From assembly GCA_028023455.1 (NCBI GenBank), contig JAQFVV010000013.1:622001-686000 (forward strand): a DNA stretch of 64,000 nt. The letters run 5' to 3'. The notes under the pieces were generated by a model. That model was not told where the DNA came from. It saw only the letters and a program-made list of their open reading frames with translations, and did no database searches. This DNA comes from Epiperipatus broadwayi. Its lineage: Eukaryota; Onychophora; Udeonychophora; Euonychophora; Peripatidae. The translations under genes were made by a program, and so were the position numbers. This document shows, piece after piece, positions 23,851 to 36,960 of the stretch (its first letter is position 1; each line of letters opens with the position of its first letter).

Positions 23851-25464
23851 AATGGAATTATTACTAAAAGGAGAGATGACATCATAAAATTGGTAGAAGA
23901 TTTTTATCAAGAATTATATAGTAATAAAGAACAAGTACCTCCTATATCTATTACATCTCCCAAATTGCCCAGAATTTTAAATGAAGAAGTGAGACATGCA
24001 ATTAAATGTATGAAGAAAGAAAAGGCTCCAGGTAATGATGAAATTATAATTGATATATTAAAAGAAGCAGATGAAGAAATAGAATTTTTTTTAGCAAAGT
24101 TATATACCAAATGTCTAAATGATAAAGATGTACCAGATGATTGGAAGAATGCAGTATTAATATTAATATTTAAAAAAGGTGATAAAGAAGATATTAGAAA
24201 TTACAGACCTATCAGTCTTTTATCAGTTTTATACAAAATTTTTACCAAGATAATTACAACTCGTCTACAGAGAACATTGGATTTCCACCAACCAAGAAAA
24301 CAAGCTGGATTTAAAAGTGGTTTTAGTACAGTAGATCATATCCAGGTATTGAGAGAAGTTATAGAAAGGACAAATGAATATGAGTTGCCATTATGCTTAG
24401 GATTTGTAGATTATGAAAAGGCATTTGATTCTATAAACATTTCGTCAGTGATTAAAGCATTGGATCATCAAGGTATAGATCCAGGATATTGTCATATTTT
24501 AAAAAATATTTATAAAAATGCAACAGCAACAATTAGATTACATAATGACACTGGGAAAGTCAACATTGAGAAAGGTGTAAGACAAGGTGACTCCATATCT
24601 CCAAAACTTTTTATAGCAGTGCTGCAAGAAGTATTTTGTGGATTAAAATGAGAAACTAAAGGAGTGAAAGTAAATGGTGATTATTTAAGTCATTTAGATT
24701 TTGCAGATGATGCAGTTGTTTTTGCAAATAATGCTTCAGATCTTCAGGAAATGTTGCAGGAATTATCAGATGAAAGTAGGAAAGTAGGACTAAAAATAAA
24801 TGTTAAAAAGACTAAAGTAATGTTTAATCGATTTGCTCAAAATATAAAAATAAAGATTGATTATGATGAATTAGAAGAAGTTAACAGTTACAAATACCTT
24901 GGTCAGATTATTAATACAGATGGAAACATAATGGAGGAAATTAATCATAGAATTAAACTTGGTTGGAGTGCTTTTGGTAGAAATAACTTGATACTAAAAG
25001 GAAATATGCCTATGTGTTTGAAAAGGAAGGTTTTTAACAAATGTGTTTTACCAGTTCTTACTTATGAATCTGAGACTTGGACACTTAATAGAAGAGCAAT
25101 TCAGAGACTTCAGACCACTCAAAGAAGTATGGAGAGATGTAAGTTGGGAGTAACAAGAAGAGATCGTAAACGCAATGTATGGGTAAGAGAACAAACAGGT
25201 GTTACTAACCTCATTGAAAAAATTAAAATATTGAAGTGGAGTTGGGATGGACATATTGTTAGAAGAGATGATAATAGATGGACAATTGAAATTTTAAACT
25301 GGATTCCAAGAGATTGTAAAAGACCCAGAAAGAGACCACATGTGAGATGGATAGATGAAATAAGAAAGTGTGCAGGGGTGATGTGGAGAAGAGAAGCTAA
25401 AGATCGGAGAAGTTGGAGTAAACTTGGAGAGACCTTCATCCTGCAGTGGATTAATAATGGTTGA
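23851..25464 (+). pseudogene. RTE-type LINE reverse transcriptase, nearly intact (one nonsense codon)
   Basis: A frame open from 23851 to 25464 (about 537 codons) is broken only by TGA at 24649. Seen in order are NYRPISLLSVLYKIF (24200-24245), QAGFKSGFSTVDH, the catalytic DYEKAFDS (D codon at 24409), GVRQGDSISPKLF and FADD at 24700-24711. GLKINVKKTKVM, NSYKYLGQII and a C-terminal domain ending RSWSKLGETFILQWINNG follow. All three catalytic aspartates are present. The stop falls where the 58-kb and related copies suggest a tryptophan codon. The N-terminal APE endonuclease and 5' UTR are missing: homology with the longer copy at 33.8-36.6 kb starts at 23850, so this is a 5'-truncated insertion. 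No ATG start is visible. The group (RTE) is inferred from motif style and the TGA-repeat tail. Confidence 0.85.
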
Positions 25465-25490
25465 TAATGATGATGATGATGAAGATATTC
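25462..25490 (+). repeat. 3' (TGA)n-type tail of the RTE copy
   Basis: The coding frame ends ggttgataatgatgatgatg: the stop codon is the first of a row of in-frame TGA/TAA codons formed by the terminal microsatellite. The same arrangement ends the copies at 53.8 and 58.5 kb. There is essentially no 3' UTR. Confidence 0.85.
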
Positions 25491-26514
25491 ACTAAAGTCT
25501 GCTTTTTCAGTTGAACATTATATGTATTTGGCTCAAAGAAAATGTGCAATTCTTGAATATTAACTTATGCAATTTGATGTTGTAAATAATGATGTTGCAT
25601 GGAAATTTAATTGTTTGAAACCAATTTATTCAAAAAGCTATTGATGTGGTGTAATGATTTGAGTATAACAACAAACAGTACTGAAATAGATAGCACCCAT
25701 CAAATGACACAATATTTTCCATTCTCTACCAGGATTCAATTGCACTCAAAATACTATTTATTGGGCTTGATATAAAAGGCAGAAGTGCACAATTAGTTTA
25801 TTACATGCTACTGCATACGGGATCACTAAATAATTTTATAAAGAACAGTTAATAAGTGTTACTAACCAGAAAGAGTATATATTTTCTGCTCTTGCCCATA
25901 ATTAATCTTTGCATGCATATCACTACATTCTGTTGACCTGAAGTTCATACCAATTGGTTTTATAATCTTGTCATTTTCTTTTCTTAATTTAAGGAGTTTT
26001 AAATGAGTTTCCCATTTCTTTATATAATATTAACAATAGCTTCATGTCTCACTTTTATATAATAAATTTGCCAAAATAATGAGTTTTTATTCAATTAATT
26101 TAATTAAAATAATAATAAAGCAATGATTGCATACTCTATCCTTTACTAGGTTTAAATAGTTACAGCTAAACATTGGAGTTTGTGTTGTACTGAAATATTT
26201 ATGACTGCTGTCTATTCAAAAAGTTTTTAAGATATTTTAATTTATAAACATTTTTATAGTAATAAATATCCAAGCCAAAAAATAGGAACATGTTTTTCTC
26301 CATCATTGATTTGTAAAGCATCCAATATTTTAATGCTAATTATTAAATTGATATCTTTACAGGCTTAATCTGAAACATTAAATTAGTTTTATATATCAAC
26401 CCATCAATAGTTAAAAATAGTACATTTTCAGCATACTATAAATCTAGAAGTCAATAACATAATGTTCTTTATGGTTTTACTCAATTCAAATTAAAAACAT
26501 CATCATCAAATGTT
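25491..26514. other. AT-rich non-coding stretch
   Basis: Nothing recognised. Confidence 0.5.
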
Positions 26515-26765
26515 TGAATGTTTGAGATGATGGCATTTAACCTGAAATTTAGTATTCATAAATCTGAAAGTTTCTATTTTAAACTCCATTCTAATGCTAC
26601 TATTTATTAGACCAGCAAATTCCCCAATCAAGTCTATGACATATATATTGTTATAGATCGCAAAGTGCATATAAGCTGATGCAACATATAAATTATTTTT
26701 AAAATGATGTATTAAAAATTTAAAAACAAAGTTAGAAGTATTACACATTACTATTTAATATGTTT
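26515..26765 (+). repeat. tRNA-derived SINE, family A, copy 4 (old)
   Basis: Shares 'tattcataaatctgaaag', 'attctaatgctact' and the following body with copies 1-3. The A box (tgagatgatggc) and B box (ttttaaactcc) are degenerate. Confidence 0.55.
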
Positions 26766-29300
26766 TTTTGCAAATAATTTCGATTTTATAGTACTACTAA
26801 TAAATAGAATTTTTTCTTACAGCTTTATGCAACAACTGAGTAATGTAAATAAGTTTCTGTGTATAACCAGTTAATTCTAAACATTGTCATAACTGAATCA
26901 AATGTTTTCATCATGTTTCTATAAAAGCAATATATAAGTTACAATATTGTTTCCGTATTTTTCTTGGTATTTACTTTGTAATTTAACACTCTAAAATTAT
27001 ATATAATGTGTGGAAATCACTTGTTTATGAAAAAGCAACTTATCCTATAAATTCTTCTATCATCATTCAAAAAGTTATCTATATATAGATGAATCTGTTG
27101 AAATTATTATCAACATAAAAAAAAACATCACCCATTAATTTAATTACATTATAATATTTTTATATTTATATGTTCGCTATTTTTAGTACTGCAGATAAAA
27201 AATTAAAATAACCATGATCAATTAATGATTCTTTTTGGTTGTTTTATTTCATCAATCATGCTTAAGTCTTCTTATTAACACTTGTATTCCAGTTTTTTAA
27301 ATTTCTGTATTTCTTATGTAAGTCTACATTTGTTTTGTAGTTCAATAAATATTGAATTCTGTATTTCCTTTTAATAAAAATACTAATAATAAAATCATTG
27401 TTACCAAATAAATCAGGATTTTTTGGTCAATTCAAGAACAGATCTATATGCTAGCTATAACATATCTCTTAAAAGCACTCCATACATTAGTAATGTAACC
27501 AGCTTTAATACATAAATTGGCACTTTTACTGTTTAAACTGCTTTTGAAATTCATAATAATAATTGATTATAAAAATAAACATAAAATATTCTACTTATTT
27601 TTAATATTGGCTTTTAGAAACTTTATTTTGTCCTTAAGAGAAACCCCATTTCACTCTATTTATTAATACTTTCTTCCCATTTTTTTTTTTTTTTTGGTCT
27701 CCTATTCTATAATCAGTCTAATAAATTATTTCTTATAAAACATTTTTTTTTTTACATTCTGGTTTTTAAATATAATGTAATTTATAAGATTTCACTGATA
27801 TTGAATATATCTTCATCTACATTCTTTAATAATTTTTTTTTGTCTAAATAAATACATGTATTTTATAAAAATTTACGAACAAGAAACTATTAAATTAGAA
27901 TAAAGTTATTGAAATTTGCAATAACTCTGGATCATAGATAGTTTTTCATTACATGTATTAAAAGTCTTTTAAGAAGAAGCATTCAAGATTTTATTGGTAT
28001 TAAAGTAATAATATATCCAATGAGAATTACACCTTTCTTTCTCTCAATTTTTTCAATTTTAATACAGTACTTACAAAGTAAGTGCATATATTGTTGAATA
28101 AACTGCTTTTATTATAATTGTTTGATTTATTAAGAATTTCAAGAATAATATATATATATTGTGCCCTTATCTATAGGTCATAATAAGGTAGAATGGTCAA
28201 TTACTAAAAAATTTTAAATTTTAAGATATGTTTGTATGATATATAAATAATAGTAGGATAATTAGATTTTATAGTACAATTTAAGGCTGAAAATACCTGG
28301 TATATAAAAGTGTAATGGATTATTTTAAAAGAAAACAGTTAAATAAAGATTAATTATATCCTTGCTTATGGTTGTAAAAGCTGGCCATATAAAATAACAC
28401 AGCTATAAATAGTTAAAAGTATATTAATAATTCGAGTATGATATTTTAAAACTAATAAATTAAATAAATGCTATATGTAGTGTTATAATTATATTTAATA
28501 GTCAAAATTAATCTAATATATTTTAAAATAAACTTTAGGATGGTGAGAATTATATTTGGTTCTACATTTTTAAATTATTTTCCAAATTTTTTATAAAATA
28601 TATCAGTTTTGGTAATTTAGACCGAGACGTAAATTAAAAATCATCTGATAAAGTTAGTAATCATGTGACTGTATATTATATACCTTCACACACACGCTTG
28701 TTAGAATAATAATAAAGTTTGTGAATTATAAAACTAAATGTAATTGCTATCGATCCTTAAAGTGAATGTTGAAATATTAAATAGTTATTTTAAATGTTTA
28801 AATGATGTAATATTTAAGTAGTGTTTAAAAGTTGAATACAGTTAATAAAAAAAAAATTAAATATTTTATTTAAATAAAAACAAGATAAATTAAATATTAA
28901 TATTAAAATAGATATTAAATATTGTTTTAATAATTGTTTTGAAGTTTAAATGATTCTGATAAAACTATAATTGAATTTAAAAATACTATTCTAAGTAATA
29001 TTTAAGACATGACATCATAAATTCTTTATTTTAAAAGGGTTTAATCTATTATAAAACTAAAATGTGTAAATTTGTTCGCGCTAAAAAAGTCATTAACCAA
29101 TCAACGGAGGTATTTTAGCAGACAAAATATAAGAATTAGACGAAGCGGGAGAAAGTAATGTGTAAGTGAAGGAGGGAGTAACATATTTTTTAGCTGGATA
29201 AGACCGTAAGCTAGAAAAGTGATATAATTTTAAAATTTTGTATTTATTTTAAAAGTTTTTTTTTAACATATAATATTTTGACTGCCTTTACATGAAGGGC
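26766..29300. other. AT-rich non-coding stretch
   Basis: No gene or repeat recognised. Homopolymer runs lie near 27680-27697. A less AT-rich, CpG-bearing patch (gacgaagcgggag) occurs near 29138. Confidence 0.45.
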
Positions 29301-29317
29301 TAATTTTAAAAGTTTTC

Positions 29318-30110
29318 TTGCCAGTGATTTTATTCAAGTTTAGCCAAAACCTTGCAGTAAAAATGGAAGTACTAAAGGAAAAAATACCTAAAAATATTGC
29401 TAAAGGAAAAATATTTGTAAAGTGCCTCGATACAGCTTTATTTATGCTCAACCAGAAACTTATTATTGTAACTCAGAGGAATATAATTTGGACGCTATAC
29501 GAAAACTTAAAAGAGAAGTTACTTGCCGTCAGGAAAATTATGACGCACAAATTTTATAAGGCTACTCTGAAGTTATTTTATTCTTCTCTATGGGAAAATT
29601 AAGATGCTGTATATTATAAAGAATTATGTAAAAGTTATAATGAGAAAAAAATGTTTGTCCTTTTTAAAGGAAATATTACAAAGTATATAGTACCAGAACT
29701 TTAAAAGAAAGGAAAAATTACCGAAGAATGATATGAAAGAGCTATTGTGTTTTTTTAAAAAAAAAAAAGAACAGAAAAACTTTCTCTAAGAAAAATTAAA
29801 AATGTTATAAAGTGTTCATTGGAGAAATGCTTGATTTAGAAAATATAAATTTAAATTAATTAATGAAAATGGATCCATGGAAACCGAAAAATTTACTGAA
29901 TATTTAAAGCAAAGTACCTAGAAGATGCATCATAAAAGTCGCGCGGGAAAATCTTAGCAGAAAATATTAGAAGAGAATATGTAGACGTTTTCTTTACGGG
30001 ATTAACTAATATCATAATTAATAATTGTATTAAATATTATGAAAAACCAAGGATTGTCGTCTATGAATATTTATTAAACAGAGCAATAATTGTTTTGCCT
30101 TAAAATAGAA
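29318..30110 (+). pseudogene. Decayed coding-like region of unknown origin
   Basis: I do not recognise the protein. A 94-codon open frame (29318-29602) continues in the same frame past a stop with DAVYYKELCKSYNEKKMF and ITKYIVPEL. After another stop come KKGKITEE and YERAIVFF. Codon choice looks protein-like, and the stops (TAA, TAA, TGA) interrupt otherwise smooth sequence. A separate stretch near 29938-30100 (KSRGKILAENIRREYVDVFF, KPRIVVYEYLLNRA) is also coding-like. CpGs are commoner here (gtcgcgcggg near 29938). It may be a dead gene, a transposon ORF or an old insertion. The pieces do not line up with any of the LINEs in the window. Confidence 0.3.
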
Positions 30111-33100
30111 CATTAAGTGACTGAAGAAGAAATAATAAACATTTTTTTTTTAGCTTTAATATGAACGGTTTTCAAGAAAGTTTGATAAAGAAGTACAGTA
30201 AATATAGTTTAAATATTTTACTAATTTATTTTAGAATATAAAATGCTATGTGAGATTAGGGAAAACATATAAACATAAATTTAGTAATATTGAGATTTAA
30301 ATATAATAGCTTGATAAAATTATTAGAAATATTGTTTAAAAATAAAGTGTATGTATGTGAGTCTTATATCTACAAGAATCAAATGGATGGTGAAGCCTAC
30401 GGAACGCGATCGAGAAGATAAAGATCGTTTGGTAATATTGATATTTATTTATAATGCATAATGTATTTTTTTTAGATCATCTATTGATTAAGAATGAAGT
30501 GTGAAAGTTTAAATTATATGTACACATTTTATACAACATTTTTAACATATAATGAGATAGGAGTAATTCGGAATATGCATGCAATAATTTATTTAAAGTA
30601 TATTAATAATATAATTTAACAGAACAATTGTGTGATTCTTTTGAACTTTCATGTGATAAAGTATTCAGATATTTAAATAGTTTGTATATGATTAAATATA
30701 CTGGAGGAAAGTAGTAAAAAGATTTTCTTATAGAACAGTGGAATAGTTTTGAAATAAATGAATTTTATTATTGTTAGAAATGCAGATATGTATTTGTCGA
30801 TGTACAGTATAGAAAAATCTTGAGAAATAAGATCGGATAGTGACTTGGAAGTACTAGTGGAGAGGAAACCAAGATGATGTTTTTTTTTAAGAAATAGGAA
30901 AATAAAGGATTTGGATCATATTTAGTTTTGTGTGATTTCAGTATAGTTAACTAAGCCCTATGACTGAACACATATAGTTTGGACAGTGTTTTTGCATATC
31001 TTTAAACTTTTTGATGTTATAATAAAGCTGAAGAAATAGCTTTAGCATCGTTCCTATAATAGAGGTTGGTAGACAGGTAAAGGTCACTCCTCTATAGTGT
31101 CTTTTAATTCACTGTGCCATGATTGTCAAGGTATATGACGAGTAATATTCTAGTTATATTTTGATCCTATGCATCTATCTTCGCTATCCTTATTTTGTGA
31201 ATCTGCATCGGTCAGAAAGATATTTTCAAAGAAATAATGAATAAAATAGAACTGAAGATATGTTATCGTTTGTGTAAGAATAGTTTATTTGCTGGAATGT
31301 ATAAAATTGTGTAACTTTAAAATTGAAAGTCCAAAATATCATAAAGAGAGAAAGAATCATATAATACATTGTAAAATTAATTCGGAAATGAATATAAGAT
31401 TTTTTGAAAAGAAATCTAAACCAAGTATTTAAAAGTGATAATAAAATTTGAATGAATTTTTTGTTAAAATAATATTTAGAAAATAAGTATTGCATATTTA
31501 TTAAGAGAATAGTTCAATAAGGTATAATAAACATATACTTGTGCATGATATATTAATAGTTGTAATTATATCATCTGAAGTAAGGCTTGAATGAGAATAT
31601 TAGGATTAATAAACATCGGATAATGAACAATAAAAAAACCTAATACCGAATGTTGAATAATGTTTTGACTTTGTAAGATTCCATACAACCAATATAAAAC
31701 TAAAATTTGTTATTTAGTAGAATTTTACTACGAATGTAAATTTTGTAAAAAAAAAATATAATTTTAATAATATTAGGGATGAAAGTGTTTGTGATAAGCA
31801 TATAAGAAATGCATTTTGTAATAAGCTAACCATAATAATAAATCAAGTAATAATGCTGTAATTTTCTTAAGTGTTAAAAAGATAAGATTTAACTAGGAAA
31901 AATAAAATAATATTTTGATTTTCATTATATAAACTAATAAACTAAGTGAGATATGAAAGTAAGGGATATCCAATGTACATAGTGTAAAAATATTGTTAAT
32001 TTATTTATGTTGTTAATAAACTTTGTTTTAAAATTTGTTTTAAAGTTTTGTGTCCGCGTTGTTATTTCTCCACATGGATGCATGAAATCACGATACATTT
32101 ATAATTGAAACAGACATATAGGTTTTGCACAAAAAGGTAAACATAAAAGTGTTATAATAATTTTGAGAATTTATTGGTATGTTAAAATTAAAAGATCATA
32201 ATTTTATATTATTTATTGGTCATAAGTCGGTTGCCACAATATTACATTAAATTATATGCTAATGTTGCCACACGTATTCTGTTGTCAGATTATTAAAAAT
32301 ACTACCACGTACGTATTTATTTATTTCATTTAGGAAGAAATAAGATTATATTATATTATCATTGTTATTATTATTTTATTATTGTTAGTTGCTGTGTAGT
32401 AGATTATGACATAAAATTCCCTTTTCATATTTTACTACCGTAATTTTAAATCAGTTAGAATACAATTTATGAACCTGAGATTTTATTTTATTTTATTTAT
32501 TTTTCTTCATTTTATTTAATTGAGCTAGATTCTTGGTATAAAGAAGATTAAGATATGATTATTATTTTAATCGTAGTGAATAGAGCTTAGAAAGTCGTAA
32601 AAATACTATGAGTTAGTTATTTGGTATAGTAAAAAGGGGAATAGTGTTCTTATGCCATTGAGGTAGTATCGTGTGGATAATGTCTCAATGTAGTCTATCT
32701 CGTTCCCCGTATTGTCACTCCATGTCTCATGAAAATAGTAAATATTTGTTAATTCATTTTAAAATTGAATCGAATTTATATTTTAAAAATTAGAGCTAGT
32801 AAGCATTTTAATTAATGCTGAATATTTCATTTATTTATTTGTTAACTGAGCTAGAGCCCGGAATATTAATAATAAACAGTATATTTTGGGGTGAGAACGC
32901 GCGGGGGGAGGTTAGAATATATATATATATATATTGTAAAAAGGCATTATGGAACAATGGTAGAAATATGTGTTGGACTTTACTTTTAATTAGTTGGCCT
33001 ATTCACAAACTATCATACAAAACTGCTTAATAAATAAGAATTTCATTATTCTTAGAAGAACTTAGCAAATATGGCATATTATTGGATTTTTCCTTCATTC

Positions 33101-33784
33101 TTTCTTTATGTGAAGCTACTAATGGACTTTGTTCTATACTAAGATATTTAAATACTGTTAACTTTTATACATATCTCTTTAAAATAGTATCATATAATAA
33201 TTCCCTGTCATTAGTTTTATTAATAAAATAATTCAAGGTTTTTGTTTTTTTAGAGACATGAACTTTAAGGATATATTATTTATAATTAACAAATCCTTAA
33301 GCTTTCTATTATCATTTATTATAATAGTAATACTGTTACTCTATTGATATCTTGGATAAATTGGCTTCTGCCTTATGAATTCTTCATATAATAATATTAT
33401 TCCTAAAAAATATTATGAATAGTATAAATGAGTAAAGAATGACTTCTAGATGCATAATTGCATTAGTTTCAGCTTTAAATCACAAGTTATCACTGATTAA
33501 AACAAAATCTAAAGTTAAAACTACTTTAAGAATGGGATATTAACATTGATAGGAATGGTTTTAAATTCAATTTTATTTGATATTCGGAGTCAAAGAAAAA
33601 CACATATGTAATTTACAGAATCAGTCAATCAATCATCAAATGTTTCAAAAATGAATGGTTTGTTAATTTCACTATGAATTTCATCCTCCAAAAATTCATT
33701 TTCATTATAAATCTTGTTTTATTTTATATACCAAACTTCTTTTTCCATATTAATATTAGCATCATAATTATCATTTTCAATCAT
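30111..33784. other. Non-coding stretch, somewhat less AT-rich in patches
   Basis: No gene recognised. CpG-bearing patches lie near 30400-30430 (gaacgcgatcgagaag), 32050 and 32890-32910 (gaacgcgcgggggg). A polyadenylation-like 'aataaactttgtttt' lies near 32017. The open frames at 31226-31495 and 32815-33030 have no domain. Confidence 0.4.
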
Positions 33785-36600
33785 TATTAATCCACTGTGG
33801 GATGAAAGTTTCTTCAAGTTCATCCCAATTTCTCTAATCTCTAGTCTCTCTTCTCCACATCATTTCAGCATATTTGCTTATTTTACTCATTCATCTCACA
33901 AGTGATTTTTTTCTAGGTCTTTTACAATCTCTTGGAATCCAGTTTAAGATTTTAACTATCCATTTACCATCATTTTTTCTAATAATATGTCCAGCCCAAC
34001 TTCACTTTAGCCTTTTAATTCTTTCAATAATGTCAATAATACCTGTTTATTCTTTTATCCAGGTATTTTACTCTTGATCTCTTCTTGTAACCCCTAACAT
34101 ACATTTCTCCATACATCATTTATTGATCTGAAGCCTCTCTATTGCTCTTCTGTTAAGTGTCAAAATCTCAGATCCATAAGTAAAATATAGTAATTCATAT
34201 TTATTAAAAAACTTCCTTTTCAAATACATAGGCATATTTCCTTTTAATATTAAATTATTTCTATCAAAATCACTCCAACCAAATTTAATTCTATTATTAA
34301 TTCCTTCCATTATGCTTCCAACTGTAATAGTAATCAAACCAAGATATTTGTAATCATTAATTTCTTCTAAATCATTATTATCAATCTTTATTTTCTTCTT
34401 TTGAGAAAATATATTGAACCTTACTTTAGTCTTTGCAATATTTATCTTTAATCCTACTTTCATATTTTTATTGGATAACTCTTGGAACATTTCCTGATGC
34501 TCTAAAACAGTATATGCAAAAACAACTATATCATCTACAAAATTTAGATGACTTAAATAATCTTCATTTACTTTTATTCCCTTAAATTCTCATTTTAATC
34601 CACAAGATATTTCTTGTAAAAATGCTTAAAAAGTTTTGGATACAGTCACCCTGTCATACATACATCTCAATTTTAATCTTTTTAGTATTATTATGTAATC
34701 TAATTATTGCTGATGCATTTTTATAAATATTCTTTAGAATATGACAATATTCTGGGTCTATATGCTGATGATCTAATGCTTTAATCATTGAAGACATGCT
34801 TACAGAATCAAATGCCTTTTCATAATCTACAATTCCAAAGCATAATGGCAACTCATATCCATTGGTTCTTTCTATAACTTGTTTCAATATTTGGATATAA
34901 TCCACTATACTAAGACCATGTTTAAACCCACATTTTTCTTTTGTTTGATTAAAATTTAAAGTTCATTGTCGATGAGTCGTAATTATCTTTGGTAAACATT
35001 TTGCATAGAACTGATAAAAGACTGGTAGTCTATAATTTCTAATATCTTCTTTGTCACATTTTTAAAGTATTAATATTGTATTCTTCCAATCACCTGATAC
35101 AGTTCATCATTTAGACATTTGGTATATAACTTTTCCAAAAAAAAATTCTATTTCTTCTGCTTTTTTTAAGATATCGATTATAACTCTATCATTACCTGGA
35201 GCTTTTCCCTTCTTCATAAATTTAATTACATGTCCCACTTTTTCCTTTAAAATCCTGTACAATTCTGAAGATATAGTAGTTGTAGGAAATACTTTTTTTT
35301 TGTTCTTTATTATTGTATAATTCTTACTAGAATTCTTCTATACATTCTATGATGTCAGCTCTCTTTTTAATAATAATTCCATTTTTTATTGCAGAAATAA
35401 GTTTTCTACTATTAGCAAAATGTTGTTTTACACTCTTGAGACTTTTATTCTCTTCTGTAGCTTTCCTTGCTAGTTACTCTTTTTTGCACTGTTTTATACA
35501 ATTCTAGATATTCAATCTTTAATGTATCATTTTTATATATTTTCATAATTCTTTTTTTTAAAATAAATTTTCTAGTCTCAGTAGAAATTTTACTATTCAG
35601 TTGCAGCATTTTGGACTTTTTAAAAGTGTATCAATTATCTTCCTATTGATTTCATTTAAATCTGAATCATGTTCAAAATCTTTTAATATTTGAAAACGAT
35701 TTACAAGTTTTAAATTTAAATCATTGAAATGTTTCTGAAGATTATCAACTGTGAATATGAGTTTTTCTTAATAATTTTTGTCTATAATTTTGTATTAATA
35801 TGTATTTTACATCTCACTAATTGATAATCACTTCCTATGTTGAATTTAATAAAAACATTGCAATCTTGAAATGCATATTTTCTGCTAGTCATAATATAAT
35901 CCAATTCTTCTGCACCTTTATTTAGATGCTTCCATGTCCATTTAACATTGTTCTAAAAAAAAATCATAATATAAAGTTTTTTCTTTTTCTGAAAATTCTA
36001 CAAGTCTATGACCTTTCTCATTTATAACAGTGTAATCAAATTTACCTACAGCCCTTTATCTTTCAATTGTTTACCAATTCTAGCATTAAAGTTTCCCATT
36101 ATGATTTTAAAATGTTGTTTGATCAAAATCCTTCTGTACATTCATATAAGAATCCTCTGCTTTGTACTTGCTGGGGAGAAACATGAATTATCTGCATTTG
36201 ATATCCATTATTAAGTTGAATAACTAATCTTGCCACTTTGTCTGATACACCATTAATCTCCACAATGTTGTTCTTCCATGTTTTATTTGCTCCATTTGTA
36301 CTTCCATTGTTCGTGCTTTTGTAGTACAGTATATGTGCACTTTTTAAATTACTTGTCTCTTCAAGTTTTCTTCTAATTTAATATGAGACAATGCTTCTTC
36401 CAATTCTTGCAATCTTTTTACACTTGCAATTGATCTGCAGTTGTAAGTACCTAAATAAAATATCATCAAATGGTAGCCTGGGTCCATAACCAAGAGATTT
36501 TTAACATGCTCAGCCTTCAATTACCTACCTCTGCCTTTACTGGCAACTTTACTGTCCCTGGGATTAAGGGCCATGGTTTATTTTTGTCTGTCATGATTGT
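33785..36600 (-). pseudogene. Near full-length RTE-type LINE, dead (endonuclease plus RT)
   Basis: The minus strand carries a possible start ATG at 36594 (MTDKNKPWPLIPGTV, soon stopped). The endonuclease follows: YLGTYNCRSI at about 36455-36425, NFNARIGK near 36090 and ELDYIMTSRKYAFQ near 35905. GSDYQLVR near 35840 follows. Two catalytic positions are altered: GDFN reads GNFN, and SDH reads SDY. RT pieces follow: FGIVDYEKAFDSVSMSSMIK (34654-34905) and the VGLKINIAKTKVRF to YKYLGLI part (34116-34490). The C-terminal RW..E region and a decayed (TGA)n-like tail near 33765-33790 come last. The 'FADD' position reads as a shifted frame near 34530. About 2.8 kb in all, so this is the most complete RTE copy here. 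Confidence 0.8.
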
Positions 36601-36960
36601 AAATATTTATTAGGAAAAAAAACATTTATGCACACATATTCATTCTGCTTCAAGAAAACTCAACTGATTACAGTTAAGAGATATCAGGCAACTGAGAAGA
36701 AAGACTATGGTGTTTCTTGATCTTAAACTCAGTTATAAAAAACTAATAAACTCACTATGCTGGCTAATGCATGTTAGTGTACAGCCCTTCTATGTTTGTG
36801 TACTGTATAAATAATCACATAGCAATAATAGTTGCAACAACTAGAATGTGTGGATTGGACCTTAGGACTTTGCCCTGTTCAGTTCCTTTAAGGACTTCAA
36901 GAAGAATCAAAAGGTCTTTTATCAGTTAACAGCAAATTCCTTTTTGAACCATTCATATAT
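36601..36960 (-). other. Possible 5' UTR of the RTE copy
   Basis: The sequence directly upstream of the RTE start on the minus strand is somewhat less AT-rich than its surroundings. No second copy is present in the window to fix the element's 5' boundary, so this assignment is by position only. Confidence 0.25.

Noticed and set aside
25048-25439. Minus-strand open frames opposite the RTE reverse transcriptase
   Set aside because: They are shadows of the plus-strand ORF2; the same shadows recur at 53.5 and 58.1 kb wherever the RTE tail is present.
30375-30440. A short coding exon (MVKPTERDRE...) ending at a GT
   Set aside because: CpG-rich and open, but it has no acceptor or partner exon and no recognised protein; too short to support.
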